Shown: piece by piece, positions 25,980 to 34,431 of the stretch | Layout: every line of letters starts with the position of its first letter | Numbering within the stretch: the first letter of the stretch is position 1 | Program-made: the position numbers and the translations under genes | The notes under the pieces: model-generated | The model's database searches: none | What the model saw: the letters and a program-made list of their open reading frames with translations, nothing else | What the model was told of the DNA's origin: nothing | Origin: G963662905 sp963662905 | GTDB taxonomy: Bacteria > Bacteroidota > Bacteroidia > Bacteroidales > WRLA01 | Assembly (NCBI GenBank): GCA_963662905.2 | Contig: CAXXFD010000001.1 | Location: 434,001 to 498,000, forward strand | Direction of reading: 5' to 3' | DNA length: 64,000 nucleotides

Positions 25980-28900
25980 CTATTTAAACCACCTGTAATC
26001 ATTATTTCCATACCAAGTACTGGGGCCATACTGTGTTCCCAAATAAAATGAAACATCCCAAGTTACACGGACAGCACCATAAACAGCAACTGCTGCACCT
26101 ACATAAGGAATTTGAACACCAGCGAAATATGAAGCTCCAGATGCAATAATACCCATTGTACCTACACCAGCATCAACATAAGTAATTGGTTGGTGATTAC
26201 CCGTTGCAATATCATAATAAGCCATGCCTGTTGTTATCACACTGGCTCCAGTTGATATTCCATTTCCAACTTTTACAGCGCTATAGGTTGATATCCTTGC
26301 TCGACTTCCACCTTTCCAGCCAGATGAGTAGTATTTTGGACTAATATTTCCTTTACTACCATTTGTTAATCTAAAGGTTCCGTCTAATGTTCCTATTCCT
26401 GAACCAGCTACACCTAAAGCTCCAAATGCAGTGGCAGTTCCTAGTCCACCCCCACCTGATTGGTCGTCCATTCCCCTTTCCTGCGAAATACTTAAACCAT
26501 CCCCTACACCCTCCATAAGCGATATATCCGCAGAAAAAGGTGAAAACATCAAACCATCATTCTGACGCTTAGTGATCAAGGAATAATCCTGCATAAAGCC
26601 CAAATTGGCATGTTCGTACTCCCATTCATCGCCCCATGCCGCCTGAATATCGGGCAGATCCTCCGCTGTTAATTCACTATTGAAGTAATACTGGCCTGTT
26701 ATCCCATTACGGAACCAATCATAGTTAAACCCACTTGGGTCAATATATTTCAAAGGGTTATTGAGGCAGTATGAATAGGGGTTATAGTTGGGGCCGTATT
26801 CGGTGTTTTGTACTACAGGGTCGGGCGAGAGGAAACGGCCTACAACAGGGTCATACAGCCTGCCCTTCATGTTTATGAGGGCAAAATTGTCCCAGTGTTC
26901 GTGCCCGGTAAAACCACAGGGCGTAATGGGGGCTGGCAAAGTGTTGCTGTGCGCCCATGTGTTTGCATCGCGCCGCTTGCCCCAGGCATCGTAATTGAGC
27001 TCTTGCAGCAGGTTTCCCTGCCCGTCGGCTACGCCCACAATACTGCCCAAATGATCTTTTAGATAATAGTTCATGTCCATGTTTCCGCCGGATGTGGACT
27101 CAAAGGTAGCAAATATTCCGGTAGGGGCCTGAAGGTAGTGGTGTTTAATGCTCGTTGCCCCTGTTACCTCCTCTTTGAACAAACCATTAAAGCTTCGTGT
27201 TGCACGGCTGGTGTTGTTGGTGTGGTCGGTAAAGTTATCCAACACGCCCTGCTGCCTTGAGTCGTAGCCAACAGTCCGTTCGTATTTATTGGTAATAAGC
27301 CCGCCGCTGGTCTCTTCGTATTCCAGTAAAGAGGCAATTTTATCAAAGGAATTAAAACCAGCCGTTTGCTGCAGGCCTTTGTAATTGTCGGGTGTGGGCG
27401 ATATTGTTGTCAAAGCGCATGGCCCTGCATTGTTTTGGCCATATAGCATTTGGGTTTCGCTGCCTGTTATCTTTTTAATATTTCCAATTACATCGTAATC
27501 CATATCCAACTGCAGGTTGCTATTAAGGGTACTGGTCAAAAGCTGGTTGAAACCATCGTAGGTAAAGGTTTCACTGAGGCTTTTGTTCAGGTCGGCACGG
27601 CTTTCCAGGTCTCCGTTATCGTACCAGGAGTAGTGCAGGTTTTGCAGTGAGCTGTTGTTTGAACTGCCTTTCAGTCCTGTTTTTATATCGGTTATCCGGT
27701 AGTTTTCTTCATTGAAGGTGCTCCAAACAGTTATTGCATCGCCCATGGTATATCGGGTGATATCGTTATTGGCATTCACTTCATCAAGTTGCCAGAGCAG
27801 TTGGTTGTCAGCTGTGGTAATGGTTTTGAGGAAACTGTTTTTATCATATTTATGCCGTATCCGGATGCCTGAGGGATAAGTTATTGCCTTCACCCTCCCA
27901 AACTCATCATAGGCGTATTTGAAAAACCAATCGTTTTGATCAACAGTTTGTTTTTCGCTTAGTGTACGTCCATACATATCAAAAGTGTAGTCATAAACGA
28001 CCGTCTTGCCTGTTGTAGGGGTATAGGTTTCGGTTCCAACAAGACCTATTCCATGATCTTTGTTATCGTACACCCAAACCGTCGTGCCGTCGGTAGTAGT
28101 GCTTTCGATCAGCCTACCTATTTGATCGTATTCATAATCAATTTGATATCCGGGTTTGGTTTCATAGTCGAGCTCGCCAAATGGAGTGTTTACATAGGCG
28201 TGGATGCCGCTGTTTTGTTCGGTTTTCGAGGATAGTCTTCTGTAAGCATCGTAGTTATATTCCGTTTTTACAGAAGGCGTGCCTGTATTGGTCATGACCT
28301 CTTTAACCAATCCATCAGCATAATGGCTGAATGTGGTCTCTAAAACGTCATTATCTTTCACAGAAGTGAGCCATCCGGCTGCATTGTAGTTTTTTTCTAA
28401 GGATTGCCCATCGAAGCCGTTTATTGTTACCGTGTTCCCCGAGTAGGTGTAGCTTTTTTCCTGCCCATCAGGCAGGGTTACTGTATTGGGTTGGCGAACA
28501 GAATTGTAGGTGTATTCGGTAAACGAGAGGTCATTGTTCCCACTACCCCCTGAAGAGATAAAATACGGGTTGGAGGTTTGGTGCAGTAAGCCTGCTTTTC
28601 CGCTATTGGTCTTCCAGTTCTGATCTGTTGCCACTGTATTTTCTAATGCAATTTGTGCAACATTGCGGATGGACTGGTTGAATTTGTCGAAAAATTCCAT
28701 AGACCAGCTTTCGCCGGAAGTTTGTTTCCATATGTAATAGGAGGCATTATCGGGAGCGTAGCCGTTTCCTTCTGCCCAGCGATAGTGGTTTTGTTCTTCT
28801 CGCCCGTCGGGATAAATGGTTTTTTGTAAACGCCAGAGATTATCGTAATAGAAGTTTGTTTCTAAACCATTGGGATCTATTGATTTGCGCAGGAGGCCAT

Positions 28901-31900
28901 TAAGTGTATAATATCTGTACTGCAGCTGATGCCCTAACATATTGGTTTCTGATAGCAAGAAACGTCCGTCATCTGAGTATGAGTAGTTCGTTATCCTGCT
29001 TCCATTCTGGGGAGTAATCAGCGTTTTCTTTGTAATGTTGCCAAAATCATCATATTCCAATTTTGTTTTCAGTTCGTTAGAAGTTCCAGGCTGTAATTTT
29101 TCCCATTCAAGCTGCCCTGATTCATAGTAACTCATATTCTTTTCGGTCGTTACATCGTTTTCCCCAGTTTTTGAGTTTGTAATATCATGTTTTGTAGGCA
29201 AACCCAGCATAAAACCTGATTGTGCGGAAATGAATTCAAAGGAATGTGTTTCTGAGATGGGGTAGTCCGACAAACTTTCACCAAAGCTGTGAGTAACAGA
29301 CTCAGGCTTTCCGCAACTAAAGTCATAATTGGAGTAGTTTGTTTTGTGTACGGCATATAGTGTGCCGCTTACATCATAGGTTTTCTCAAGTTTTTCCGTC
29401 GGATAGCGATAAAATGTCCTGCTATCATTATCGTTAAGTGAATAGTAATCAAATAAATTAGTGGTTTTGCTGATAGGTTTGTCATTGCTTAATTGGCGAA
29501 CAATTTCTGAGGCTGGTTCAACGACAAAAAAGTCTTCATTTACCTCAAATTCTTTTATCGTTTTGGTATTGTTTAATTCATTGCTTTGGGTAATCTGCTT
29601 AAACCCAAGAAATCCCTTGCCCGCTAGATGTGTTCTGGGCTCCGTATATTCTATTCCAACCGGTAGGAACTGCCCTGTTGATACCTCCACATCATATGAA
29701 GCCACTGTTCGTAAATCGCCAGTATAATGCGCTAAAGGGAAAGAGTAAGTTGGGTTATTGTTGTTTGGCACAGGACAATAGGCCTGATAATCGATTTTTA
29801 TTTGCTTTCCAAAACTAGTTGTAATTTGGTCAATTGCGTAATTGGGGAGCTTCCTTTCACTGTTTTGATTGCCAATAATAGAATAGATCATAGGCTTGGT
29901 AGTTTCATTAGCCTGGCTTTTGCGTATTAACATGGCAGCAATATTTCCTGATTTTATACCTTCAGGGGGGGTATTCCAATGAATGAAATCTCCGGATAGA
30001 AGAAAAAAGGTCATCTCATTCAAAGAAGGGGAATTATATTCATGACCGATTATCCTTTTTGAATCTAATAATTTAGTTTCTATAACATTCTTTAGGGGAA
30101 AAATAGCATGCTGCTCTATATAGGCATCGACTTGATAAGAATCTTGATAGTTGTGTTGGTTGGTTTTCTTATACTCCATATGCTTGGTGCGTATGATATC
30201 GTAATATCCATCGTGGTTACAGTCCTTTGCTATATAATTTGACCTTGGTGTGCTAGATTGGGTAAAAATTGAATCTGAAGTGTTCTCCGGTAAAATATCA
30301 TTGTATTTCCAGCTATTAGAGAAGATGTGGTAGCAATCTGGGTCAAAGGAAAAGTTTCCGCTACCATTTGAATAAAAGAATTCCCAGTCATTATCTCCCA
30401 CAGATGGATAGGATCGAAAAATATCTGTCTTGCTATCCCCGTTAAAGTCTCCTGCCAGAAAGATTTTATCAGGATCAAACAAGGAAAGGCCGTTTGTGAT
30501 TTTATGTATGGCAATCCCATTGGTATTGTTCTTTAATTGAATAAAGCTTGTTGCATTTGTTCCGATTATCACAAATTGACTTTTATTATCCCCAATGAAA
30601 TTCCCTTGTAGGATGTAGGGGCCGCTCTCTTGCAGATTGGAAATTGGCCATGGAGGCGAATCAACCAAACAATCATGCCCGTTGGTAGTATGTTCCGAAA
30701 AGGGTTGATTCCCTCTGTCGCCAAGATATATCCTGCACTGAAGCAAAGTACTACCTAAGGGTACAAAAAAATAGGCAATATCATCAATTCCATCACCATT
30801 ATAATCCCCTATAAAAAAACGTTTGTTTTGTTCGCCGGAACCAGATTGAAGCGCAATAAGATCTTCTGTATAATTACCTGCTCCATTAAATTCCCCAATA
30901 CTGGCGTACAATGTGCTGTTTAAGTTAATTATACATAGAATTTTTTCTATTCCATCACCTTCTAAATCAATAGGGGCAATGGTTAGAATATCCCGTCCAT
31001 CATTAAATATTGTTTCAAAGTAATAGCCATTTTCATACTTATAAGGGCAATCATTTTCTAAAGTATTGCGCCACATTCTAATGCAGTATTTATTGGCTAA
31101 ACTTTTTCTGTATGTCGAAACAATATCAGAAAATGCGTAATGCCTGTTTTTTACTTCAATTAACTGTATATCCTGCACTCCACCACTATGTTCATCTGTG
31201 CCTACTTCTTTGGAAGTAGACACTATTATGCCTTTGGGAAAAGTCCATCCAAATGTGATTGGGTTTTTTCTTGCATAATTGTTGTCTTTATCCTTTTTAT
31301 ATTCAGACACCCTATTGAGGTATAATCTGTAAGGAAGGTTAGGCTGACCATTGGTAAAGTCCATATAATATTCCATTTTGTATTTAGCAATAGCTGTATC
31401 TGATTTCCATATATATACTTCCTTAAGGTAGTCTGTAAGAGTACTAAACAATTGTTCATTATACCCTGGGTTATAAAAAAACTTTTTTGGATAATTATTT
31501 CTTCCACCTGATTCCATTCCATAGTTAAAACTAATTCTGTAAACACATGGTTTTAAGTTATTTCCAGCATATTCAATCGAAGCAGGCCTAATGCTACCAT
31601 AGTCAGTATTGTTATCATATCTAAAACGAATGAAATTTCCGGTATTGTCGGTTATTTTGGTAACATACCAAGCAATGGGCATTGTGCTCGTCTGTAATAA
31701 GTGTTTCCCGCCATCAATTCCGTACTCCCAAATGGTGCCATCTTTCTTAAATACAGTAAATCCATTATTTATATTGCCATTTTCGGGAACTATTTCACCA
31801 TAATCATAATCCTCCGTTATATAATAAACCTCGTTATTGTCTCTGGTTTTCTTAATTAGCATCTTTCCGTCTATCTTGAGTTGGTCATTGTGTGAGAATA

Positions 31901-32411
31901 ATAAAGAGCTGGTGTTTTGATTATAATGCAATGAATAAGGCACCCGGTGTATTGCTGAAATCCCTGAAAGGCTCCATCCGATGCCGAGCAAACCATCACC
32001 CCTTTGGCTGTTGTAGTTCAGCCCAAGGTTTGGGGTCATGTCATTGATGCCTTTGGGCAAATCAAAAGGCAGATTATACACCGCAGCACCAGAGTTATCC
32101 ACAGTAAATTCTCCTGAAAAATTGCCAACAACGGCATCATATATCCCCCCTGTTACTCCTCCGCTAGGTGGGAAGATTAAGTACGGATCAATCTCTCCGT
32201 GAAAACTCGCATCGTTGTTGGCGCTGATTCCAAAACCTTCCTGTAGTTCAATATAATCACGGGCAATATAATGATGGTTGCTGGTTTGGGGTAACGGGTT
32301 ACTGAGTATATGGGTTTCGGCTATATTTTGTGCAAGGGCAGGAAACCCACACATTATCAATGCTATAAAAATTATAATCAAACTTAGTAAGCTGGTATTC
32401 TTCGGATTCAT
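25980..32411 (-). CDS. SpvB/FG-GAP/TcdB/RHS polymorphic toxin-like protein
   Basis: This 2143-residue exported protein has a signal peptide (MNPKNTSLLSLIIIFIALIM, cleavage near ALAQ). A short HYIARDYIELQEGFG segment follows. An SpvB-like domain spans about 85-340 (FTVDNSGAAVYNLPFDLPKG, GDGLLGIGWSLSG). FG-GAP/VCBS-type repeats lie at about 490-760 (GDYNGDGIDDIAYF, GDFNGDSKTDIF, DCNHDGYYDII). A TcdB-like region is near 860-1010. YD/RHS repeats span about 1090-1800, and the RHS core about 1800-1898 (YYLKDHLGSIVGVAD ... IDPSG). The tip, about 1900-2143, is glycine-rich and hydrophobic (GVGTMGIIASGASYF, YVGAAVAVYGAV). In known RHS proteins the shell encloses the toxic C-terminus. There is no T9SS sorting domain. 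Confidence 0.88.
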   Translation of the reverse strand: MNPKNTSLLSLIIIFIALIMCGFPALAQNIAETHILSNPLPQTSNHHYIARDYIELQEGFGISANNDASFHGEIDPYLIFPPSGGVTGGIYDAVVGNFSGEFTVDNSGAAVYNLPFDLPKGINDMTPNLGLNYNSQRGDGLLGIGWSLSGISAIHRVPYSLHYNQNTSSLLFSHNDQLKIDGKMLIKKTRDNNEVYYITEDYDYGEIVPENGNINNGFTVFKKDGTIWEYGIDGGKHLLQTSTMPIAWYVTKITDNTGNFIRFRYDNNTDYGSIRPASIEYAGNNLKPCVYRISFNYGMESGGRNNYPKKFFYNPGYNEQLFSTLTDYLKEVYIWKSDTAIAKYKMEYYMDFTNGQPNLPYRLYLNRVSEYKKDKDNNYARKNPITFGWTFPKGIIVSTSKEVGTDEHSGGVQDIQLIEVKNRHYAFSDIVSTYRKSLANKYCIRMWRNTLENDCPYKYENGYYFETIFNDGRDILTIAPIDLEGDGIEKILCIINLNSTLYASIGEFNGAGNYTEDLIALQSGSGEQNKRFFIGDYNGDGIDDIAYFFVPLGSTLLQCRIYLGDRGNQPFSEHTTNGHDCLVDSPPWPISNLQESGPYILQGNFIGDNKSQFVIIGTNATSFIQLKNNTNGIAIHKITNGLSLFDPDKIFLAGDFNGDSKTDIFRSYPSVGDNDWEFFYSNGSGNFSFDPDCYHIFSNSWKYNDILPENTSDSIFTQSSTPRSNYIAKDCNHDGYYDIIRTKHMEYKKTNQHNYQDSYQVDAYIEQHAIFPLKNVIETKLLDSKRIIGHEYNSPSLNEMTFFLLSGDFIHWNTPPEGIKSGNIAAMLIRKSQANETTKPMIYSIIGNQNSERKLPNYAIDQITTSFGKQIKIDYQAYCPVPNNNNPTYSFPLAHYTGDLRTVASYDVEVSTGQFLPVGIEYTEPRTHLAGKGFLGFKQITQSNELNNTKTIKEFEVNEDFFVVEPASEIVRQLSNDKPISKTTNLFDYYSLNDNDSRTFYRYPTEKLEKTYDVSGTLYAVHKTNYSNYDFSCGKPESVTHSFGESLSDYPISETHSFEFISAQSGFMLGLPTKHDITNSKTGENDVTTEKNMSYYESGQLEWEKLQPGTSNELKTKLEYDDFGNITKKTLITPQNGSRITNYSYSDDGRFLLSETNMLGHQLQYRYYTLNGLLRKSIDPNGLETNFYYDNLWRLQKTIYPDGREEQNHYRWAEGNGYAPDNASYYIWKQTSGESWSMEFFDKFNQSIRNVAQIALENTVATDQNWKTNSGKAGLLHQTSNPYFISSGGSGNNDLSFTEYTYNSVRQPNTVTLPDGQEKSYTYSGNTVTINGFDGQSLEKNYNAAGWLTSVKDNDVLETTFSHYADGLVKEVMTNTGTPSVKTEYNYDAYRRLSSKTEQNSGIHAYVNTPFGELDYETKPGYQIDYEYDQIGRLIESTTTDGTTVWVYDNKDHGIGLVGTETYTPTTGKTVVYDYTFDMYGRTLSEKQTVDQNDWFFKYAYDEFGRVKAITYPSGIRIRHKYDKNSFLKTITTADNQLLWQLDEVNANNDITRYTMGDAITVWSTFNEENYRITDIKTGLKGSSNNSSLQNLHYSWYDNGDLESRADLNKSLSETFTYDGFNQLLTSTLNSNLQLDMDYDVIGNIKKITGSETQMLYGQNNAGPCALTTISPTPDNYKGLQQTAGFNSFDKIASLLEYEETSGGLITNKYERTVGYDSRQQGVLDNFTDHTNNTSRATRSFNGLFKEEVTGATSIKHHYLQAPTGIFATFESTSGGNMDMNYYLKDHLGSIVGVADGQGNLLQELNYDAWGKRRDANTWAHSNTLPAPITPCGFTGHEHWDNFALINMKGRLYDPVVGRFLSPDPVVQNTEYGPNYNPYSYCLNNPLKYIDPSGFNYDWFRNGITGQYYFNSELTAEDLPDIQAAWGDEWEYEHANLGFMQDYSLITKRQNDGLMFSPFSADISLMEGVGDGLSISQERGMDDQSGGGGLGTATAFGALGVAGSGIGTLDGTFRLTNGSKGNISPKYYSSGWKGGSRARISTYSAVKVGNGISTGASVITTGMAYYDIATGNHQPITYVDAGVGTMGIIASGASYFAGVQIPYVGAAVAVYGAVRVTWDVSFYLGTQYGPSTWYGNNDYRWFK
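26716..26803 (-). repeat. RHS core/tip border repeat, copy 1 (in the full-length gene)
   Basis: This 88-bp segment encodes residues about 1870-1898 of the RHS protein (NTEYGPNYNPYSYC ... IDPSG). Copies are at 25208-25295, 23797-23884 and 16625-16712. It sits exactly where the conserved shell gives way to the variable tip. Confidence 0.9.
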
Positions 32412-32536
32412 GTTATATTGTTTTTTGGGGGATCATCGAAAAACTGTTTTCAAAGGCCGCAATGCCCTTAAGCTTCAACAGCATGTTGTTTTTCTGTTGC
32501 TAAATCCAAGCATTAAGGCGTCCGCCATTCTTTATT

Positions 32537-34222
32537 TCATTGTTGAGCTTTGAGCAGTGAGTTAATTTGTTGTTGTTGTTTTTCAATCTGTTTTTGCTGC
32601 TCAATTACATAAAGCGTCAGCTCTTCAATTTTCTGGAGCAGTTTGGCATCCATTTGCCCAACATTGATGCCTTCTTCGGCAACTTGCTCAGCAGAAGGGA
32701 TTTCGGGCAGGTGCCCTTTATCATTAATAAATTGTTCTACCTCTGATAATGGACGTAGCTTGTAATTATCTTCAAAAACAAAATCGCTCCAGTTTGTTGT
32801 GAGCTTTACCCATATTTCTGTTGACATTACTCCACCGTTTACGTAGAGTTTATATTGATCCCATTCTCCTGTAAAATCTTCAAAATGATCAAGGGGATCC
32901 AGCCCTATTCCAATAGCTCCATTGTTGTTAATGAGCAAACTTTCTGAAGTTTTGAGATTGCCCTTTCCGTCAGCAAGCGTAATTCTGTCAATAGTTGAAA
33001 GATTAAGATTTGCCAAATCAGTAACACGCAAATCACCATTTACATGCAATTGTGTTTCAGGCAACTCCGTTCCAACACCAATTTTACCTTCTTCATCAGA
33101 GATAAAAAGGGCGTAATTGAGGGTATTATCTGTATTATCCCCTCCTTTTCCTGCTCCACCGCTGCCTTGGAATGGCCTCCAGAAGTTCAGTCCGCCATTA
33201 TGGTATTCAATCCCCCATTTGCCCCAGGTGGCCTCCGGGTCCAAGGGGTCGTCGGTAAAAAGCAAGGATCCGTTATCGCTGCTCACCATTATATTGCCAT
33301 CAACACTGAGCTGGTGCTGTGGCTGAATTGTATTAATGCCTATATTGCCTGTTTCGTCTTCTATATAGAGCCTGATTTTTTCAACTTCAGGGGCTTTGCC
33401 GGGATTTATTTCTGTTGAAGGTTCAAATATTACGAATGCGCCGTCTTTATTTCGTAAACCCCATTGCTCCTGAATACTTTCTTGCATTTTACCGAACAAC
33501 AAGGAAGTGTTTTCGCCAGTAATACGGATGTCTCCCAAAACATCCAATTCCGCTTTTGGTGTTTTATTGCATATACCCACAAAGCCTACATAACTGGGAG
33601 TGTCATTCCCTTTCACATAAATAGCAGGCGTTGTGCTTCCCGCAGCAAAAGCAAGGCTGTATGGTTCAAAAGTAGATGTACCAAAACCTAATGCAATTGA
33701 ATGATGGGCAGAGGGGCTTGTCTGAAGCCCAAGACCCAATGCTGCGCTGTATTCCCCGTTGAGTATATTGTCCTCGCCCAAAGCTAAAGTCATTTCAGCA
33801 TTTGTAGTATTTTGATGTCCTATTGAAATATTATATCCATTGTTTCCGCCGGTATTGTTCCCGAACCCTATGGCGATTGCATTAACCGAGTTGCTATTAA
33901 TAATATTGTCATATCCAAAAATAAACGCTTTTGACGAACCATCATAAATAAAATTATGAGATCCAAATATATGGCTATGATCAGCGGATGTGCTTATTTC
34001 ACTTCTAGTACCAATAATGCTGGCATCTAAAGAATTGCTTACAGACATTGGACCAACTACAAACGAGCTAATGCCAGCAGCGTTTCCGCTATTGAAAGCG
34101 GTACTGGTTGAATTGTTAGTAGTGCCACATGTATTGTTATTGCACTGTGCATTAAGCTTTAGGGCGTATCCTATAAACGATAAAACGGTAATCAAAACAA
34201 ATTTTGTAATTGAGGATTTCAT
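32537..34222 (-). CDS. YadA-head-like fibre protein with C-terminal coiled coil
   Basis: This 561-residue protein has a signal peptide (MKSSITKFVLITVLSFIGYA, cleavage near LNAQ). Residues about 45-215 are short repeats of the trimeric-adhesin head type (NAIAIGFGNNTG, YNISIGHQN, MTLALGEDN, YSAALGLGLQ, HSIALGFGTS). Residues about 220-450 contain repeated LDVLGDIRITG / LSVDGNIMVSS / LHVNGDLRVTD units, as in phage tail-fibre-like Bacteroidota proteins. The C-terminus ends in GHLPEIPSAEQVAEEGINVG and a Gln/Lys-rich coiled coil (about 515-561). It lies 125 nt upstream of the RHS gene in the same orientation and may be cotranscribed. A trimeric surface fibre is the likely form. A role in delivering the RHS protein is speculation. 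Confidence 0.75.
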   Translation of the reverse strand: MKSSITKFVLITVLSFIGYALKLNAQCNNNTCGTTNNSTSTAFNSGNAAGISSFVVGPMSVSNSLDASIIGTRSEISTSADHSHIFGSHNFIYDGSSKAFIFGYDNIINSNSVNAIAIGFGNNTGGNNGYNISIGHQNTTNAEMTLALGEDNILNGEYSAALGLGLQTSPSAHHSIALGFGTSTFEPYSLAFAAGSTTPAIYVKGNDTPSYVGFVGICNKTPKAELDVLGDIRITGENTSLLFGKMQESIQEQWGLRNKDGAFVIFEPSTEINPGKAPEVEKIRLYIEDETGNIGINTIQPQHQLSVDGNIMVSSDNGSLLFTDDPLDPEATWGKWGIEYHNGGLNFWRPFQGSGGAGKGGDNTDNTLNYALFISDEEGKIGVGTELPETQLHVNGDLRVTDLANLNLSTIDRITLADGKGNLKTSESLLINNNGAIGIGLDPLDHFEDFTGEWDQYKLYVNGGVMSTEIWVKLTTNWSDFVFEDNYKLRPLSEVEQFINDKGHLPEIPSAEQVAEEGINVGQMDAKLLQKIEELTLYVIEQQKQIEKQQQQINSLLKAQQ

Positions 34223-34431
34223 TTTTTGAAAAAGTTAATGGTTCTGTTAAATTAATATTACTACTTTTGTTGCAAATGGAAATTAATGTGTTGCGTGATG
34301 TGTTTTCTCATTAATACCATAAGCCCTTAAAAGGTTACCCTTTTTTGGAAAAAATTTTAAAAAAAATTTAGTTTCTGGTGTAAGTGGTTGATTATGTGAA
34401 ATTTTATTAAATAATTTTTTAAAACACATTA

